Shown: positions 11,085 through 19,467 of the stretch, one piece after another
Position numbering within the stretch: the first letter of the stretch is position 1
Layout of the letters: each line of letters starts with the position of its first letter
Assembly: GCA_910585945.1 (NCBI GenBank)
Contig: CAJUHZ010000045.1
Coordinates: 1 to 20,525, forward strand
Direction: 5' to 3'
Source: an uncultured Bilophila sp.
GTDB taxonomy: Bacteria > Desulfobacterota > Desulfovibrionia > Desulfovibrionales > Desulfovibrionaceae
Length of the DNA: 20,525 nucleotides
Translations under genes and position numbers: made by a program
The notes under the pieces: model-generated
Told to the model about the DNA's origin: nothing
Database searches by the model: none
What the model saw: only the letters and a program-made list of their open reading frames with translations

Positions 11085-12034
11085 TGATGGATCTGCCCAA
11101 AATTCTCGTAACTGCTGCATGTGGAGATCTTGGTTCCAGTACAATTCGCTCTCTTGCATCCGAAGGATACCGGATTATCGGAACAGACATCAAATCTCTT
11201 TGCCCCGTAGAAGAGTATATGGAGTGCATGGAAATTGTTCCCCGTGCTACTGATGATGATTATGGGGATTGTCTCCTGTCTATTTGCAAAAAATATAATA
11301 TAAATGTTATTGTGCCGTGTTCTGAAGTAGAAATTAGAGCATTATCTAAAACTAGATACAAATTTAGTAAAAAATCAATCCATTTACTTATCAACAAACA
11401 AAAAATTCTTGATACATTCTTTGATAAATATACAACAATTTTGTATCTTTCGTCATTAGGTATTACAATACCTAAAACAATATTACTTTCTGAGTATACA
11501 TCAAATTTTAACCTTCCAGCCATAGTCAAACCTAGAAACGGAAGCGGAGGTGGTGGTATCCAGAAAGTGGATGACGCTGAATTTGTCTTCTATCTCAAGC
11601 GGCGTTATGGATCTACAATGATTATACAGGAAGCAATAGGATGTCCTGAAGAAGAGTATACTACAGGTATCTATTCTGATGGGATAAAAACTTCTTCAAT
11701 TACATTTCAACGTATTCTTGCCCAAGGTGGATATTCACAAGAGGTTAAACTTATACATGATATCAATATTGATACACTTGCTACCCATATTGCCCATTCC
11801 ATAAATCTTATTGGGAGCATAAACCTTCAAACCCGCAAAGTTGGTGACGCCTATCTCCCCTTTGAAATTAATCCGCGGATATCAAGCACTGTCATGTTCA
11901 GAAGTCGTGCGGGATTTAAGGATGTGCATTGGTGGATCCGTCACATCTTGTATGGTGATACATATACATTTATTCCTCCCGCTAAATTCACAGGTATTCG
12001 CTACTTATCCGAAAAAGTATTTCTAATGCCATAA
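11084..12034 (+). CDS. ATP-grasp carboxylate-amine ligase-like protein
   Basis: 316 residues resembling CarB/PylC-type ATP-grasp proteins from polysaccharide loci. An N-terminal Rossmann-like part (ILVTAACGDLGSSTIRSL) is followed by the ATP-grasp core, with VKPRNGSGGGG (148-158) and the metal-binding FEINPR (260-265). The family forms amide or similar bonds using ATP, so it may attach an amino acid or other acid to a sugar; this is inference. It starts within the stop of the metallophosphoesterase, at ATG11084 or ATG11087. It is the last gene of the first AT-rich block; composition returns to GC-rich immediately after it. Confidence 0.8.
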   Translation: MMDLPKILVTAACGDLGSSTIRSLASEGYRIIGTDIKSLCPVEEYMECMEIVPRATDDDYGDCLLSICKKYNINVIVPCSEVEIRALSKTRYKFSKKSIHLLINKQKILDTFFDKYTTILYLSSLGITIPKTILLSEYTSNFNLPAIVKPRNGSGGGGIQKVDDAEFVFYLKRRYGSTMIIQEAIGCPEEEYTTGIYSDGIKTSSITFQRILAQGGYSQEVKLIHDINIDTLATHIAHSINLIGSINLQTRKVGDAYLPFEINPRISSTVMFRSRAGFKDVHWWIRHILYGDTYTFIPPAKFTGIRYLSEKVFLMP

Positions 12035-12045
12035 GAAGTCGAATC

Positions 12046-12759
12046 ATGAAACAATTTTCGCGCATACTTGCTGTGGCCGCGCACCCCGACGATGAAATGC
12101 TCGGCTGCGGCGGCACATTGGCGCGCCTTTGCGCCGCCGGATCGCACGTCTCCATCCTCCTGCTTGGCGAAGGCCCCACCGCGCGGGAAGGAAGCCCAAC
12201 AGCGCATCCAGCCGCGTCGGCAGACGCCGCCGGGGCGGCCCGTTCGGAAGCCGCGGCGTCAGCCAGAAACGCGGCCGCCACCCTGGAGATTGCGGACGTG
12301 CGCCTTGCCGCCCTGCCGGACAACCGCTTTGACGCCGTGCCCCTGCTGGACATTGTGCAGCTCGTGGAGGCCGTCAAGCGCGACGCGCGCCCGGATCTGA
12401 TCCTGACGCATCACGCCGGCGACCTCAACATGGATCACGCCATCACACACCGCGCCGTCATGACGGCCTTTCGCCCATTGCCCGGAGAACCCAAAACCGT
12501 TATTCTGGGCTTTGAAGTGCCTTCAAGCACGGAGTACACCTCACCGAGCCTTGCAGCGCCCTTCCAGCCAGTAGTATATGTGGATATCAGCGACTATCTG
12601 GACGCCAAGCAGCGGGCGCTCGCCGCGTACGCCTCTGAAATGCGCCCCTGGCCGCATCCGCGCAGTCATGAGGGCGTGGAACATCTGGCGCGTCTCAGAG
12701 GGTGCCAGTGCGGGTTGACGGCGGCGGAAGCCTTTGCCTTGTGTCGGGGAGTTTTTTGA
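12046..12759 (+). CDS. PIG-L/LmbE family N-deacetylase
   Basis: 237-residue zinc-dependent deacetylase-type protein. AAHPDDE at 11-17 gives the metal ligands His13 and Asp16, with Asp15 as likely base. HHAGDLNMDH holds the probable third ligand, His131. An Ala-rich segment at about 55-80 lies between the first motif and the ALPDNRFD block. The family removes N-acetyl groups from amino sugars. It overlaps the formyltransferase gene (TGATG), and pseI follows, so it likely acts in pseudaminic acid tailoring; whether it deacetylates before formylation is inference. The upstream SD is weak (AGAAG). Confidence 0.88.
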   Translation: MKQFSRILAVAAHPDDEMLGCGGTLARLCAAGSHVSILLLGEGPTAREGSPTAHPAASADAAGAARSEAAASARNAAATLEIADVRLAALPDNRFDAVPLLDIVQLVEAVKRDARPDLILTHHAGDLNMDHAITHRAVMTAFRPLPGEPKTVILGFEVPSSTEYTSPSLAAPFQPVVYVDISDYLDAKQRALAAYASEMRPWPHPRSHEGVEHLARLRGCQCGLTAAEAFALCRGVF

Positions 12760-13454
12760 TGCGGCAAAGCCATATGATCCTCGCCTCGCGCCCGTGGTAC
12801 GACGGCATGGCCGAAAGACTTGAGGAGTCCACCGGCGACGTTTTTTATCGCATCGCCACGCCCGCGGAACTGGAGACGACAGATCTTGATGCTATCCAGC
12901 CGCGTTATGTGTTTGTCCCGCACTGGTCCTGGATATTGCCCGAATCCATATGGGGACGCTTTGAGACCATCATTTTTCATATGTCGGATCTTCCGTTTGG
13001 ACGCGGCGGAAGCCCGCTGCAAAATCTGATCGTGCGCGGTTTCGCAGAAACGCAGGTCACCGCACTGCGTTGCGTGGCGGAACTGGATGCCGGACCGGTC
13101 TATCTCAAGCGCCCCCTCTCCCTGCTGGGGACGGCGGAAGAAATTTTCTTGCGGGCTGCCGTGCAGGTGGAGGGCATGATTCGCGCCATTCTCCGGGATT
13201 CTCCCGTCCCCTCTCCCCAGAATGGCGTTCCCTCAGTGTTCAAACGGCGCGCCCCAAAGGACGGCAATATGGCGGAGCTTACCACACTGGCGGCCGCTTA
13301 CGATCACATCCGGATGCTGGACGCCGAGGGCTACCCGCCCGCCTTTCTTGAGGCCGGCCCCTTTCGTCTGGAATTCAAGCGGGCGGCGTTGCGCCATGAC
13401 AGAATCGAGGCCGACGTCTCCATCACCCTTGCCAGCGGCTGCTTGCAAAAATAG
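12759..13454 (+). CDS. Sugar N-formyltransferase-like protein (PseJ-type candidate)
   Basis: 231 residues related to the formyl-THF-dependent formyltransferase domain. The core IIFHMSDLPFGRGGSPLQNLI (split around 71-91) and the later AELDAGPVYLK (107-117) match the His and Asp of the catalytic set, as His74 and Asp110. The Asn normally two residues before the His seems to be Ile here. ATG12759 overlaps the deacetylase stop. N-formylated pseudaminic acids (Pse5Ac7Fo) are known, and the formyl nitrogen comes from the amine made by PseC. This gene may therefore replace PseH. This assignment rests on family resemblance and neighbours, not on measured activity. Confidence 0.78.
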   Translation: MRQSHMILASRPWYDGMAERLEESTGDVFYRIATPAELETTDLDAIQPRYVFVPHWSWILPESIWGRFETIIFHMSDLPFGRGGSPLQNLIVRGFAETQVTALRCVAELDAGPVYLKRPLSLLGTAEEIFLRAAVQVEGMIRAILRDSPVPSPQNGVPSVFKRRAPKDGNMAELTTLAAAYDHIRMLDAEGYPPAFLEAGPFRLEFKRAALRHDRIEADVSITLASGCLQK

Positions 13455-13531
13455 AAATCATTTTATAATCCCATGAAATGCTTGTGACGCCACACGGCAG
13501 TCCGGTGCGGCGCGAAAAGCGCCATGAGCGA

Positions 13532-13553
13532 GCGAAAAAACACGCTTTTTCGC
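13532..13553 (+). repeat. A/T-rich inverted repeat upstream of pseI
   Basis: GCGAAAAA (13532-13539) pairs with TTTTTCGC (13546-13553) around a six-base loop, in the 147-base gap between the formyltransferase gene and pseI. No T tail follows. It may be a weak terminator or regulatory hairpin; no function is shown. Confidence 0.35.
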
Positions 13554-13601
13554 GAACGATCCTGCAAAGACGCTTGCAATCAGACACCAGGAGAGACTCC
13601 A

Positions 13602-14654
13602 ATGCCCAACGCCGCCCCGGTCACGCCCCCGTCCGCCCCATCCTCGCAAGGAGTCTTTGTCATTGCCGAGCTTTCGGCCAACCACAACGGCAGTATTGAG
13701 CGCGCGGAACAGATAGTGCGCGCCGCGGCCGACGCGGGCGCAGATGCCGTCAAGCTCCAGACCTACACCGCCGACACCATGACTATCCCCTGCGACAACG
13801 AATATTTCCGCATCAAGGGGACGCTCTGGGAAGGCCGCACGCTCCATGACCTCTATCAGGAAGCCCACACCCCCTGGGAATGGACCCCACGCCTGATGGC
13901 GCTCGCCAAAGATTTGGGGATGGACTGCTTTTCCACCCCGTTTGACGCCACTGCCGTGGATTTTCTGGAAGATTGCAATGTTTCGCGGTACAAGGTCGCG
14001 AGTTTCGAGCTGGTGGATACGCCCTTGCTCAAAAAAATTGCGGCAACGGGCAAGCCCGTTATCCTGTCTACGGGTATGGCGACGCTGGCGGAAATCGACG
14101 AGGCTGTGCGCGCCTTGCGCGAGAACGGCGCGGGGGAACTGACGCTGCTCAAATGCACCAGCGCCTACCCGGCCCCAGCGGAAGAAGCGAACTTGCGCAC
14201 CATTCCGCACCTGGCGCACGCCTTCGGCTGCAAGGCCGGCCTCTCTGACCATACAATGGGCAGCGCCGTGGCCGTGGCGGCGGTAGCTCTCGGCGCGGCA
14301 ATGGTGGAAAAACACTTCACCCTCGCCCGCGCCGATGGCGGCCCGGACGGCTCGTTCAGCATGGAGCCGGCCGAATTCAAACAGATGGTGCAGGATATCC
14401 GCACAGCCGAAAAGGCGCTCGGCGCCGTATGCTATGATTTGACAGACAAACAGAAAGAAAGCAAAGTATTTCGTCGCTCGCTCTTTGTCGTCCGGGATAT
14501 CAGAGCCGGGGAACCGTTCACGCCGGAAAATGTTCGCAGCATCCGGCCTGGATACGGACTGCCGCCCAGATGCCTTCCCATAGTTCTCGGACGCGTCGCC
14601 GCCTATGATATCGCATACGGAACGCCGCTGGGGTGGAAGGGGATGGGTAGGTAA
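13602..14654 (+). CDS. pseI: Pseudaminic acid synthase, PseI (NeuB family)
   Basis: Condenses the PseG product with phosphoenolpyruvate to give pseudaminic acid. The 350-residue protein has an N-terminal TIM-barrel NeuB domain: IAELSANHNG (21-30), VKLQTYTADTM (50-60), FSTPFD (110-115), KVASFEL (131-137), and the metal-binding His217 (SDHTMG) and His238 (EKHFTL). A C-terminal SAF/antifreeze-like domain begins near 290 (VVRDIRAGEPFTPENVRSIRPGYGLPP). ATG13602 is chosen because AGGAGA lies 7 bases before it and the protein then starts close to the family start. It ends the GC-rich pseudaminic acid block. Confidence 0.95.
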   Translation: MPNAAPVTPPSAPSSQGVFVIAELSANHNGSIERAEQIVRAAADAGADAVKLQTYTADTMTIPCDNEYFRIKGTLWEGRTLHDLYQEAHTPWEWTPRLMALAKDLGMDCFSTPFDATAVDFLEDCNVSRYKVASFELVDTPLLKKIAATGKPVILSTGMATLAEIDEAVRALRENGAGELTLLKCTSAYPAPAEEANLRTIPHLAHAFGCKAGLSDHTMGSAVAVAAVALGAAMVEKHFTLARADGGPDGSFSMEPAEFKQMVQDIRTAEKALGAVCYDLTDKQKESKVFRRSLFVVRDIRAGEPFTPENVRSIRPGYGLPPRCLPIVLGRVAAYDIAYGTPLGWKGMGR

Positions 14655-14815
14655 GGTCAATATGAAGGGCTTCTGGGTGTTCCCATATTTGCCTTTGAAC
14701 CTCTCCTAGCAATAGGATTTAGGTTTCCACTGATCCTGCAAACAAATCGGAAAATCTTTTTTGCCGTGGGGAGAATCAACGTGCATTCCGTTATCCCATC
14801 TTAAAAAATTATAGC

Positions 14816-14844
14816 TTCTAAAAATTCAAAGAATAGCTCATAAT
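14816..14844 (+). promoter_or_regulatory. Possible promoter of the second AT-rich block
   Basis: TTCTAA at 14816-14821 and CATAAT at 14839-14844 are separated by 17 bases. The -10 matches five of six consensus bases; the -35 is poor. It lies 26 bases before ATG14871, after a real gap, where a new transcript would be expected. AT-rich sequence makes chance matches likely. Confidence 0.3.
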
Positions 14845-14860
14845 TATAACGCTAACATAT

Positions 14861-14865
14861 GGAGG
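14861..14865 (+). promoter_or_regulatory. Ribosome-binding site that fixes the start at 14871
   Basis: GGAGG at 14861-14865 is five bases before ATG14871. It overlaps the second codon of the alternative ATG14859, so the downstream start is much more likely. Confidence 0.7.
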
Positions 14866-14870
14866 ATAGA

Positions 14871-15910
14871 ATGAAGATAAAAAGTTTTTTCATTAAACTT
14901 TTAAAAAGAATCTTGTTGCCTATTATTCAAATTAACCTTTTGAAAAAAATTTTGTTACCCATCGTTCGAATAATTTTCGTACATCATATAAATTCAGGAA
15001 AAGAACTAATTTGGAAAAATTTTTTTGTAAGACTTACGGTAAAACTGATTAGTCAGAAATATTATGAGGATATCAAAATTATAGGTGATATAAAGTCATC
15101 AAGTGTTAATTTATCTAAAACCAGTCGTCAAAAATCACAAAGTTGGATTGGTAGTTTTGAAGATGCTTTAATCTACTCAACTAACGCGATGTTTTCATAT
15201 TTTAATAAGGCATCATGTAATGAAATGATTATGCACATACCGAGTTCTGTCAAAAATATACTTGATGCTGGTGCGGGAACAGGAGCTTTATCTCTTCAGT
15301 GTGCAAGGAAAGGTTTTTTTGTGGATGCAGTTGATATTAGTAGCCAACAATTAGCTGTCTTAAATTTCCTTAAAGGAAGGTTACCCATTACTACATACCA
15401 ATGCAATCTTTTTGAAATTGAAAAAATAGGAAAAATATATGACTTAGTCATTTCACGATGGGTTGTCAGTCATTTTAATGAACAACTTCAGCTTTTGCGC
15501 TCTTTTGTAAAAGTAGTAAAAAAGGGAGGTTATATTATCTACGATATGGATAACCAAGAAAATATTGATTATGCTTTTTCAATTGCTCCTTTTGATACTC
15601 TTACAACTGGCTATTCACGTAGTATTAATCATAGGGACTATTATAAAGCAAGTTCACAAATAGAACTAGAACAATTAGCGGGGGGGGGGGGTGTAAGTTA
15701 ATTGCTAGGATACCTGCTTTGTTTTTGTTAAACAACAATATTTTTGCTGCATGTCTACAAAATTCTTATGAAGACTATAGAAAAAATATTTTTGAATATA
15801 CAAAAAATAAATCTGTTGCAAATTTTATGTCATATTTCTCAACAAATGTAGTTAGTAAACTACCTCCTGAATTAACTTTTCGGTCAATCATTATCATGCA
15901 AAAGAAATAG
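14871..15910 (+). CDS. SAM methyltransferase, phase-variable by poly-G, truncated/OFF
   Basis: The N-terminus is basic and hydrophobic, with a 13-residue unit repeated in tandem (LLKRILLPIIQIN, then LLKKILLPIVRII, residues 10-35), possibly for membrane contact. SAM motif I (ILDAGAGTGALSL) lies near 130-142, followed by VDAVDIS and ISRWVVSHFN. At 15680-15691 a G12 tract shifts the frame, and translation ends at 15701 (276 residues). The C-terminal part continues in another frame (CKLIARIPALFLLNNNIF, on to the stop at 15910). Thirteen or ten G would give 346 or 345 residues. ATG14871 is chosen over ATG14859 because GGAGG lies at 14861-14865. The truncated form lacks the end of the fold, so it is probably inactive, though altered activity is possible. 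Confidence 0.83.
15680..15691 (+). repeat. Poly-G tract, G12, OFF length
   Basis: Twelve consecutive G residues lie in a strongly AT-rich methyltransferase gene. Upstream and downstream coding frames differ here. Tracts of 13 or 10 would join them; 12 gives a stop ten bases after the tract. Poly-G tracts of this kind are the classic switch of surface-glycan genes in Campylobacter and Helicobacter. Confidence 0.95.
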
Positions 15911-16145
15911 AATTTGGATTACACGATGCCCATGTAAAGTATGATCCGGTTTCTATTTCAAATCTATAGTGAAATATGCTGGTTCAACCGGAAAATTTAG
16001 GAGAAAAATTCTCTTTTCCTGTGATATCAACCGGACAGCCAACGGGCATGCTGGCCGCCTGTTGTAACTTAACATGAACATTTTCAGCGATAGGATTGAG
16101 CTAACTCCTTGTTGAAATCTTCATATTCTCTTGCGAAGGGAAATA
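15911..16145. other. Intergenic region without a recognised gene
   Basis: A 235-base gap. Its middle (about 15985-16070) is less AT-rich than its surroundings and contains a small inverted repeat (GAGAA/TTCTC near 16010-16022). A short minus-strand open stretch (16100 to 15984) has no start codon or recognisable family; it might be a gene remnant. The SD GAAGGGA for the next gene lies at its right end. Confidence 0.4.
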
Positions 16146-17180
16146 ATGCCAATACTTCAAGATACGAACAATTGTAACAGCATAGAGCAATTTGATTATA
16201 AGGGCTTTTCTTGCAAACAACTTGAAGACCTTTGCAATCCGCAGAATGGCAACCATGGTCGCGCACCATGGATGTTTTGGACTGCAGAACTTTATTCTTC
16301 TGGCAAATACATGCGGGATTATGCTCACTTGCCGTCTTTTTTACCACTCAATTGCTACACAGATCATGGACCAGGGGTGTATTCAAGGTCCATTCCACCA
16401 CACGAATTAGACAATAATGCTCCTGTACAATTTTATCAATCTCCTATTAAAGTACGCAGATTTAAAAAAGTTTCATCAAAACCCTGTTATTGTAGATTAT
16501 CACCTCTCGTATGGTGCAGAAAAAAAAATAAAATTGAACAGATTGCCAATCCCTGTGGAACTTTAGCGTTTGCAGCACACTCAACACCTAGTATTGATAT
16601 TACTACACCATATGAAGAATATATTTATGAGCTTAGACAGCTAGATATACGTTTTTATCCTATTTGTATCTGTATGCATATGCATGACATTCATAAAGGA
16701 TATCATAAAATTTTTCTTGATAATGGTTTTCCTGTATACACGGCAGGTGATACCTCAGATATACGTTTTGGTGTACGTTTTTATAATATACTAAAAAATT
16801 TTCAGTATAGCACATCACCCGTAATTGGCTCATACACCTACTATTCTGTAGAAATGGGTATTCCTTTCTTTTTATTTGGCCGAGCGCCAGAGTTTATAAA
16901 CAAATATGATAGAAACTTATCATATGGTAAATATGAATTTACTTCTGATAGTTTATATAAAGCTCATGTAGTATTATTTAATACACCTGTCTCCTCTGTT
17001 ACTACAAAACAAAAAAAGTTTATAGAATTACATCTCGGTTTACATCACTGCTTATCACGTAAGAAAATGTTTATTGTACTCATAGGTACACTATTCAAAT
17101 TCTCTTTCTTTCAGTTTGCTACAAAAAATATTGGCAATAAACTTAAAAGATTCATAAAACAATGTATGAGACTGAGGTAA
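16146..17180 (+). CDS. Unknown polysaccharide-locus protein, possible glycosyltransferase
   Basis: 344 residues that I cannot assign firmly. The protein is AT-rich in codon use and looks cytoplasmic, with no signal peptide. Notable segments are PWMFWTAELYSSGKYMRDYAHLP with a following DHGPGVYS, AHSTPSIDI, a Cys/His-rich CICMHMHDIHKGYH, and SPVIGSYTYYSVEMGIPFFLFGRAP. The last resembles the acceptor or donor-handling part of GT-B-like capsule and O-antigen transferases. The C-terminus is hydrophobic then basic (KKMFIVLIGTLFKFSFF, KNIGNKLKRFIKQ), which suggests membrane contact. ATG16146 has GAAGGGA six bases upstream and is preferred over 16131. It lies between two phase-variable methyltransferase genes. 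Confidence 0.6.
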   Translation: MPILQDTNNCNSIEQFDYKGFSCKQLEDLCNPQNGNHGRAPWMFWTAELYSSGKYMRDYAHLPSFLPLNCYTDHGPGVYSRSIPPHELDNNAPVQFYQSPIKVRRFKKVSSKPCYCRLSPLVWCRKKNKIEQIANPCGTLAFAAHSTPSIDITTPYEEYIYELRQLDIRFYPICICMHMHDIHKGYHKIFLDNGFPVYTAGDTSDIRFGVRFYNILKNFQYSTSPVIGSYTYYSVEMGIPFFLFGRAPEFINKYDRNLSYGKYEFTSDSLYKAHVVLFNTPVSSVTTKQKKFIELHLGLHHCLSRKKMFIVLIGTLFKFSFFQFATKNIGNKLKRFIKQCMRLR

Positions 17181-17187
17181 AAGAAAC

Positions 17188-18228
<1,041 letters not shown>

Positions 18229-18232
<4 letters not shown>

Positions 18233-19467
18233 AATATTCTATTCTTATCCCAACATATAATCCTGGAAAATACATTGATGGTTGTTTGCAATCTATTATT
18301 AGTCAATCATATTCTGATGTTGAAATTATAATAAGTGATGACTCCTCTACGGATGGGACTAGAGAATATCTTTCGACTGTGAACGATCCACGAGTCTCTG
18401 TAATTTATCCTCCTGAAAGCATGAGTATGAGTGAACATTGGAATTGGTTGCTCTCCCGTGCTCATGGAGAATGGATTATTTTTGTAGGGCAGGATGATGG
18501 CTTGCAGGCCTACTTCTTTGAACTGGCCGATTTTTTGGTGCAAGAAGCCCAGCAGAAAAACTTGCGAGCCATAGCCTCTGAACGCGCATACTATTTCTGG
18601 CCAGGTTGTCAGGAAGTATATGGTGACACCGGGATAAACGCCTTCGCCATGCCCAAAATTGAAACAAGATCAACTCTCATAGGTGCTCTAAAAGCGCTTT
18701 CAAGTCTCATTGATTATCATGCACTTCCTCAAATGTATACTACTTCGCTTTTTCACCGTTCACTCATTGAAGAAGCGCAAAAGCTACAAGAAGGGAAATT
18801 AATAATTACACATCCCCAAGATGCAAACTTGGCAGCAATAGTCTGTATTCTTGAAAAAGAATATTTATTCTCGTATACTCCACTTGGATGGGTAGGAACA
18901 TCTCCAAAAAGTGCAGGTTTGGCTATATCCCATAATTCTTCTCCAGAGCTTCGAGCAATATATTTAGATAAGATCCAAAAAAGTAAGCTTTTATGCCATC
19001 CCTTAGCAGGAGATTTTCGCCTGGCATCAGGCCCACTTTATTTTTGGGGTGCCTTGTTACAAGGCCGTACTTTATACAAATATCGTACTTTTAATTATGC
19101 AACATCTCCTTTTATCAAATATATTGTAATATCTACAGTTTTGAATGATATATCAACAAAACGAAACGATCCTGAAATTATTAATCTTTGGAAAGAATTG
19201 GTAAAAATAAATAACTGCAATACTTTTATTCTCAAAATAACAAGCACCTTTATCCGTTTTCTTATTTATACACATTCTCGTGTCCAGCAAATAATGCGTA
19301 ATTTTTTTATACAAAAAGGAAAAGCATATCTTCTTATGAAGAATATAAATACATGCGGTAGTATAAGACAGGAATCAGTGCTCTTTAAAGAACAGCTTCT
19401 TTCTCATTTGAATATGCGTCCTTTGGGTATACTTGGAAAAGCCTTTGGTAGTAGTCAAAATGTATAA
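18229..19467 (+). CDS. Family 2 glycosyltransferase (TTG start)
   Basis: A 412-residue GT-A transferase. The N-terminus MKYSILIPTYNPGKYIDGCLQSIISQSYSDVEIIISDDSS (residues 1-40, broken here at the GT2 landmarks YNPG and SDDSS) is classical GT2. VGQDDGL near 86-92 carries the DxD-like metal site. The region after about 130 is specific to this protein and binds the acceptor. Start TTG18229 is supported by AAGGAG eight bases upstream and overlap with the FkbM stop. A more GC-rich patch (about 18470-18660) within an otherwise AT-rich gene suggests past recombination. It overlaps the next gene by eight bases. The sugar transferred is unknown; fucose or a methylated sugar would fit the context. Confidence 0.87.

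Larger units (their letters stand above)
14655..14870. other. AT-rich intergenic region between pseI and the second AT-rich block
   Basis: This 216-base gap shows a sharp fall in GC content from left to right. I see no RNA gene or clear terminator. A short open stretch without a credible start exists but has no recognisable family. Its right end holds a possible promoter (14816-14844) and the ribosome-binding site of the next gene. Confidence 0.5.

Noticed and set aside
14655..14810. Open stretch after pseI that might be a small gene or a remnant.
   Set aside because: It has no start codon with a ribosome-binding site and no recognisable sequence; left as intergenic.
15984..16100. Minus-strand open stretch of about 38 codons in the gap before 16146.
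   Set aside because: It looks somewhat protein-like but has no clear start and no recognisable family; a remnant is possible but unsupported.
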